This document shows positions 58,001 through 64,000 of a stretch of DNA of 64,000 nucleotides, piece after piece. A program made the position numbers and the translations under genes. Position 1 is the stretch's first letter; each line of letters opens with the position of its first letter. The DNA comes from Protula sp. h YS-2021 (taxonomy: Eukaryota > Annelida > Polychaeta > Sabellida > Serpulidae), in contig OX457032.1 of assembly GCA_949752745.1 (NCBI GenBank), positions 8,260,271-8,324,270 of the forward strand. The letters run 5' to 3'. The notes under the pieces are model-generated. The model was not told where the DNA came from. It made no database searches and saw nothing but the letters and a program-made list of their open reading frames with translations.

Positions 58001-61000
58001 TTTTTGACCTTGACCGTGACCCAGAAGGTCAAGGTCACCGAGGTACCTCTTATGTAACGTTGTTTAGACCCAAAGGGTCGAAAATGAGCTCAAAATCGCT
58101 CTAACTCTAACCGTTTTCGAGATAATAGTCAACTTCCGGTTTTTGACCTTGACCGTGACCCAGAAGGTCAAGGTCACCGAGGAACCTCTTGTGTAACGTT
58201 GTTTAGGCGAAAAGGGTCGAAAATGAGCACAAAATCGCTCGATCCCTAACCGTTTACGAGATAATAGTCAACTTCCGGTTTTTGACCTTGACCGTGACCC
58301 AGAAGGTCAAGGTCACTGAGGTAGGTCTTATGTAACGTTGTTTATGCCCAAAGGGTCGAAAATGAGCTCAAAATCGTTCTATCTCTAACCGTTTTCGAGA
58401 TAATAGTCAACTTCCAGTTTTTTACCGTGACCGTGACCCAAAAGGTCAAGGTCCTCGAGGTGCCGCTTATGTAACGTTGTTTAGGCCCAAAGGGTCGAAA
58501 ATGAGCTCAAAATCGCTCTATCTCTAACCGTATTCGAGATAATAGTCAACTTCCGATTTTTGACCTTGACCGTGACCCAAAAGGTCAAAGTCACCGAGGT
58601 TCCTCTTGTGTAACGTTGTTTAGGCCCAAAGGGTCGAAAATGAGCTCAAAATCGCTCTATCTCTAACCGTTTTCGAGATAATAGTCAACTTCCGGTTTTT
58701 GACCTTGACCTTGACCCAGAAGGTCAAGGTCACCGAGGTACCACTTATCTAACGTTGTTAAGGCCCAAAGGATCAAAAATGAGCTCAAAATCGCTCTATC
58801 TCTAACCGTTTTCGAGATAATAGTCAACTTCCCATTTTTGACCTTGACCGTGACCCAGAAGGTCAAGGTCACCGAGGTACCTCTTATGTAACGTTATTTA
58901 GGCCATAATGGTCGAAAATGAGCTCAAAATCGCTCTATCTCTAGCTGTTTTCGAGATAATAGGCAACTTCCTTTTTTTGACCTTGACCGTGACCCAGAAG
59001 GTCAAGGTCACCGAGGTACCTCTTATGTAACGTTGTTTAGGCCATAATGGTCGAAAACGAGCTCAAAATCGCTCTAACTCTAACTGTTTTCGAGATAATA
59101 GTCAACTTCCGGTTTTTGACCTTGACCGTGACCCAGAAGGTCAAGGTCACCGAGGTACCTCTTATGTAACGTTGTTTAGACCCAAAGGGTCGAAAATGAG
59201 CTCAAAATCGCTCTAACTCTAACCGTTTTCGAGATAATAGTCAACTTCCGGTTTTTGACCTTGACCGTGACCCAGAAGGTCAAGGTCACCGAGGAACCTC
59301 TTGTGTAACGTTGTTTAGGCGAAAAGGGTCGAAAATGAGCACAAAATCGCTCGATCCCTAACCGTTTACGAGATAATAGTCAACTTCCGGTTTTTGACCT
59401 TGACCGTGACCCAGAAGGTCAAGGTCACTGAGGTAGGTCTTATGTAACGTTGTTTATGCCCAAAGGGTCGAAAATGAGCTCAAAATCGTTCTATCTCTAA
59501 CCGTTTTCGAGATAATAGTCAACTTCCAGTTTTTTACCGTGACCGTGACCCAAAAGGTCAAGGTCCTCGAGGTGCCGCTTATGTAACGTTGTTTAGGCCC
59601 AAAGGGTCGAAAATGAGCTCAAAATCGCTCTATCTCTAACCGTATTCGAGATAATAGTCAACTTCCGATTTTTGACCTTGACCGTGACCCAAAAGGTCAA
59701 GGTCACCGAGGTTCCTCTTGTGTAACGTTGTTTAGGCCCAAAGGGTCGAAAATGAGCTCAAAATCGCTCTATCTCTAACCGTTTTCGAGATAATAGTCAA
59801 CTTCCGGTTTTTGACCTTGACCTTGACCCAGAAGGTCAAGGTCACCGAGGTACCACTTATCTAACGTTGTTAAGGCCCAAAGGATCAAAAATGAGCTCAA
59901 AATCGCTCTATCTCTAACCGTTTTCGAGATAATAGTCAACTTCCCATTTTTGACCTTGACCGTGACCCAGAAGGTCAAGGTCACCGAGGTACCTCTTATG
60001 TAACGTTATTTAGGCCATAATGGTCGAAAATGAGCTCAAAATCGCTCTATCTCTAACTGTTTTCGAGATAATAGTCAAATTCCCGTTTTTGACCTTGGCT
60101 GTGACCCAGAAGGTCAAGGTCACCGAGGTACCACTTATGTAACGATGTTTAGGCCCATAGAGTCGAAAATGAGCTCAAAATCGCTCTATCTCTAACCGTT
60201 TTCGAGATAATAATCATCTTCCGGTTTTTGACCTTGACCGTGACCCAGAAGGTCAAGGTCACCGAGGTTCCTCTTGTGTAACGTTGTTTAGGCCCAAAGG
60301 GTCGAAAATGAGCTCAAAATCGCTCTATCTCTAACTGTTTTCGAGATAATAGTCAACTTCCGGTTTTTGACCTTGACCGTGACCCAGAAGGTCAAGGTCA
60401 CCGAGGTACCACTTATGTAACGTTGTTAAGGCCCAAAGGATAAAAAATGAGCTCAAAATCGCTCTATCTCTAACCGTATTCGAGATAATAGTCAATTTCC
60501 GGTTTTTGACCTTGGCTGTGACCCAGAAGGTCAAGGTCACCGAGGAACCTCTTGTGTAACGTTGTTTAGGCCAAAAGGGTCGAAAATGAGCAGAAAATCG
60601 CTCGATCTCTAACCTTTTTCGAGATAATAGTCAACTTCCGGTTTTTGACCTTGACCGTGACCCAGAAGGTCAAGGTCACTGAGGTAGGTCTTATGTAACG
60701 TTGTTTAGGCCCAAAGGGTCGAAAATGAGCTCAAAATCGCTCTATCTGTAACTGTTTTCGAGATAATAGTCAACTTCCGATTTTTGACCTTGACCGTGAC
60801 CCAGAAGGTCAAGGTCACTGAGGTAGGTCTTATTTAACGTTGTTTAGGCCCAAAGGGTCGAAAATGAGCTCAAAATCGCTCTATCTCTAACCCTTTTCGA
60901 GATAATAGTCAACTTCCGGTTTTTGACCTTGACCGTGACCCAGAAGGTCAAGGTCACCGAGGAACCTCTTGTGTAACGTTGTTTAGGCGAAAAGGGTCGA

Positions 61001-64000
61001 AAATGAGCACAAAATCGCTCGATCCCTAACCGTTTACGAGATAATAGTCAACTTCCGGTTTTTGACCTTGACCGTGACCCAGAAGGTCAAGGTCACTGAG
61101 GTAGGTCTTATGTAACGTTGTTTAGGCCCAAAGGGTCGAAAATGAGCTCAAAATCGTTCTATCTCTAACCGTTTTCGAGATAATAGTCAACTTCCAGTTT
61201 TTGACCTTGACCGTGACCCAAAAGGTCAAGGTCCTCGAGGTACCGCTTATGTAACGTTGTTTAGGCCCAAAGGGTCGAAAATGAGCTCAAAATCGCTCTA
61301 TCTCTAACCGTATTCGAGATAATAGTAAACTTCCGATTTTTGACCTTGACCGTGACCCAGAAGGTCAAGGTCACCGAGGTTCCTCTTGTGTAACGTTGTT
61401 TAGGCCCAAAGGGTCGAAAATGAGCTCAAAATCGCTCTATCTCTAACTGTTTTCGAGATAATAGTCAAATTCCGGTTTTTGACCTTGGCTGTGACCCAGA
61501 AGGTCAAGGTCACCGAGGTACCACTTATGTAACGTTGTTAAGGCCCAAAGGATCAAAAATGAGCTCAAAATCGCTCTATCTCTAACCGTATTCGAGATAA
61601 TAGTCAATTTCCGGTTTTTGACCTTGGCTGTGACCCAGAAGGTCAAGGTCACCGAGGTACCACTTATGTAACGATGTTTAGGCCCATAGAGTCGAAAATG
61701 AGCTCAAAATCGCTCTATCTCTAACCGTTTTCGAGATAATAGTCAACTTCCCATTTTTGACCTTGACCGTGACCCAGAAGGTCAAGGTCACCGAGGTACC
61801 TCTTATGTAACGTTGTTTAGGCCATAATGGTCGAAAATGAGCTCAAAATCGCTCTATCTCTAACTGTTTTCGAGATAATAGTCAAATTCCGGTTTTTGAC
61901 CTTGGCTGTGACCCAGAAGGTCAAGGTCACCGAGGTACCACTTATGTAACGTTGTTAAGGCCCAAAGGATCAAAAATGAGCTCAAAATCGCTCTATCTCT
62001 AACCGTATTCGAGATAATAGTCAATTTCCGGTTTTTGACCTTGGCTGTGACCCAGAAGGTCAAGGTCACCGAGGTACCACTTATGTAACGATGTTTAGGC
62101 CCATAGAGTCGAAAATGAGCTCAAAATCGCTCTATCTCTAACCGTTTTCGAGATAATAATCATCTTCCGGTTTTTGACCTTGACCGTGACCCAGAAGGTC
62201 AAGGTCACCGAGGTTCCTCTTGTGTAACGTTGTTTAGGCCCAAAGGGTCGAAAATGAGCTCAAAATCGCTCTATCTCTAACTGTTTTCGAGATAATAGTC
62301 AACTTCCGATTTTTGACCTTGACCGTGACCCAGATGGTCAAGGTCACTGAGGTAGGTCTTATTTAACGTTGTTTAGGCCCAAAGGGTCGAAAATGAGCTC
62401 AAAATCGCTCTATCTCTAACCGTTTTCGAGATAATAGTCAACTTCCGGTTTTTAACCTTGACTGTGACCCAGAAGGTCAAGGTCACCGAGGTACCTCTTA
62501 TGTAACGTTGTTTAGGCTAAAAGGGTCGAAAATGGGTTCAAAATCGCTCTATCTCTAACCTTTTTCGACATAATAGTCAACTTCCGGTTTTTGACCCTGA
62601 CCGTGACCCAGAAAGTCAAGCTCACCGAGGTTCCTTTAATGTAACGTTGCTTAGGCCCAAACGGTCGAAAATGAGTTCACAATCGCTCTATCTCTAACTG
62701 TTTTCGAGATAATAGTCAATTTCCGGTTTTTGACCTTGACCGTGGCCCAGAAGTTCAAGGTCACCGAAGTACCTCTTATGTAACGTTGTTCAGGCCCAAA
62801 AGGTCGAAAATGAGCTCAAAATCGCTCTATCTCTAACCGTTTTCGAGATAATAGTCAACTTCCGATTTTTGACCTTGACCGTGACCCAGAAGGTCAAGGT
62901 CACCGAGGAACCTCTTGTGTAACGTTGTTTAGGCCAAAAGGGTCGGAAATGAGCACAAAATCGCTCGATCTCTAACCGTTTTCGACATAATAGTCAACTT
63001 CCGGTTTTTGACCTTGACCGTGATCCAGAATGCCAAGGTCACCGAGGTACCTCTTGTGTAACGTTGTTTAGGCCAAAAGTGTCGAAAATGAGCAATAAAA
63101 ACGCTCTATCTCTAACCGTTTTCGAGATAATGGTCAACTTCCGGTTTTTTACCTTGACCCTGACCCAGAACGTCAAGGTCACCGAAGTACTTCTTATGTA
63201 ACGTTGGTTAGGCCAAAAGGGTCGAAAATGAGCTCAAAATCGCTCTATCTCTAACCGTTTTCGACATAATAGTCAACTTCCGGTTTTTGACCTTGACCGT
63301 GACCCAGAAGGTCAAGCTCACCAAGGTTAATTTTATGTAACGTTGCTTAGGCCCAAACGGTCGAAAAGGAGTTCAAAATCGCTCTATCTCGAGCCGTTTT
63401 CGAGATAATAGTCAATTTCCGGTTTTTGACCTTGGCCGTGACCCAGAAGGTCAAGGTCACCGAGGTTCCACTTATGTAACGTTGTTTAGGCCAAAAGGGT
63501 CGAAAATGAGCACAAAATCGCTCGATCTCTAACCGTTTTCGAGATAATAGTCAACTTCCGGTTTCTGACCTTGACCCTGACCCAGAAGGTCAAGTTACCA
63601 AGGTACCACTTATGTAACGTTGTTTAGGCCCAAAGGGTCAAATTGAGCTCAAAATCGCTCTATCTCTAACCGTTTTCGAGATAAAAGTCAACTTCCGGTT
63701 TTTGACCTTTTCCGTGACCCAGGAGGTCAAGGTCCCCGAGGTACCTCTTGTGTAACGTTGTTTAGGCCCAAAGGGTCGAAAATGAGCTCAAAATCGCTCT
63801 ATCTCTAACCGTTTTCGACATAATAGTCAACTTCCGGTTTCTGACCTTGACCGTGACCCAGAAGGTCAAGGTCACTGAGGTACCTCTTATGTAACGTTGT
63901 TTAGGCCAAAAGGGTCGAAAATGAGCTCAAAATCGCTCTATCTCTAACCGTTTTCGAGATAATAGTTAACTTAGAGTTTTTGACTTTGGCCGTGACCCAG
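55005..64000. repeat. 139-bp satellite array, ~65 monomers, runs off the window
   Basis: Monomer includes CGCTCTATCTCTAACCG, TTTTCGAGATAATAGTCAAC, TGACCTTGACC and GGTCAAGGTCA, then TAACGTTGTTTAGGCCC. Identical variants recur 1,112 bp apart (8 monomers; e.g. 58663 and 59775, 60331 and 61443) and ~1.4 kb apart (about 55771 and 57172), so multi-monomer blocks have been copied. The repeated 69-codon frames on the minus strand are satellite translations. Confidence 0.95.

Noticed and set aside
55862..62069. Repeated 69-codon minus-strand frames (MTLTFWVT...)
   Set aside because: Open by chance in the 139-bp satellite; many monomers break the frame.

Overview
Animal (metazoan) nuclear DNA. The window is dominated by Maverick/Polinton elements (also called adintovirus-like elements), set in an intron of a host gene and flanked by satellite DNA. 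Two exons on the minus strand (51460-51644 and 43708-43886) join at a split codon and read as consecutive exons of a sorbitol dehydrogenase (SORD)-like gene. Everything left of 43707 lies in its next intron. The very abundant tandem repeats built on TGACCTTGACC, and the satellite-rich introns, suggest a marine invertebrate, possibly a bivalve mollusc. That assignment is weak.

Three elements share the same ends (AGTAGG...CCTACT) and 6-bp target duplications. Element A (1930-7041, duplication AATACC) is a short non-autonomous element with ~1.6-kb inverted repeats, a PC4-like gene and a broken zinc-finger gene. Element B (7284-42631, imperfect duplication GACAGT/GAAAGT) is a decayed full-size Maverick: its PolB, capsid and integrase genes are broken, and a ~2-kb deletion removed the penton gene. 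Element C (21744-38880, perfect duplication CGGATT) is inserted inside B, in the opposite orientation, through a gene near B's right end. C is nearly intact, with PolB, integrase, packaging ATPase, major capsid and protease all open. Only two of its late genes carry single in-frame stops, and one early gene is frameshifted.

In B and C the genes form two convergent blocks. One block has PolB followed by several small genes with PC4-like (single-stranded-DNA-binding) signatures, most with their own TATA box; the stop codon of one gene often lies inside the TATA box of the next. The other block starts with accessory genes (helical proteins, a zinc-binding PC4-like protein and, in C only, a NADAR/YbiA-like enzyme). 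It continues with integrase, ATPase, two small proteins, penton, a basic core-like protein, major capsid and adenain-like protease, packed with ATGA overlaps. Genes nearest the element ends are followed by a perfect histone-mRNA-type 3' stem-loop in the sense orientation. This is the most striking unexplained feature of the window.

To the right lie a degraded LINE (44.6-48.3 kb), a ~160-bp tandem repeat, microsatellites, a 586-bp Tc1-like remnant (49871-50456), the upstream SORD exon, two further tandem arrays (52.1-54.5 kb), and about 9 kb of 139-bp satellite (55.0-64.0 kb) that runs off the window.
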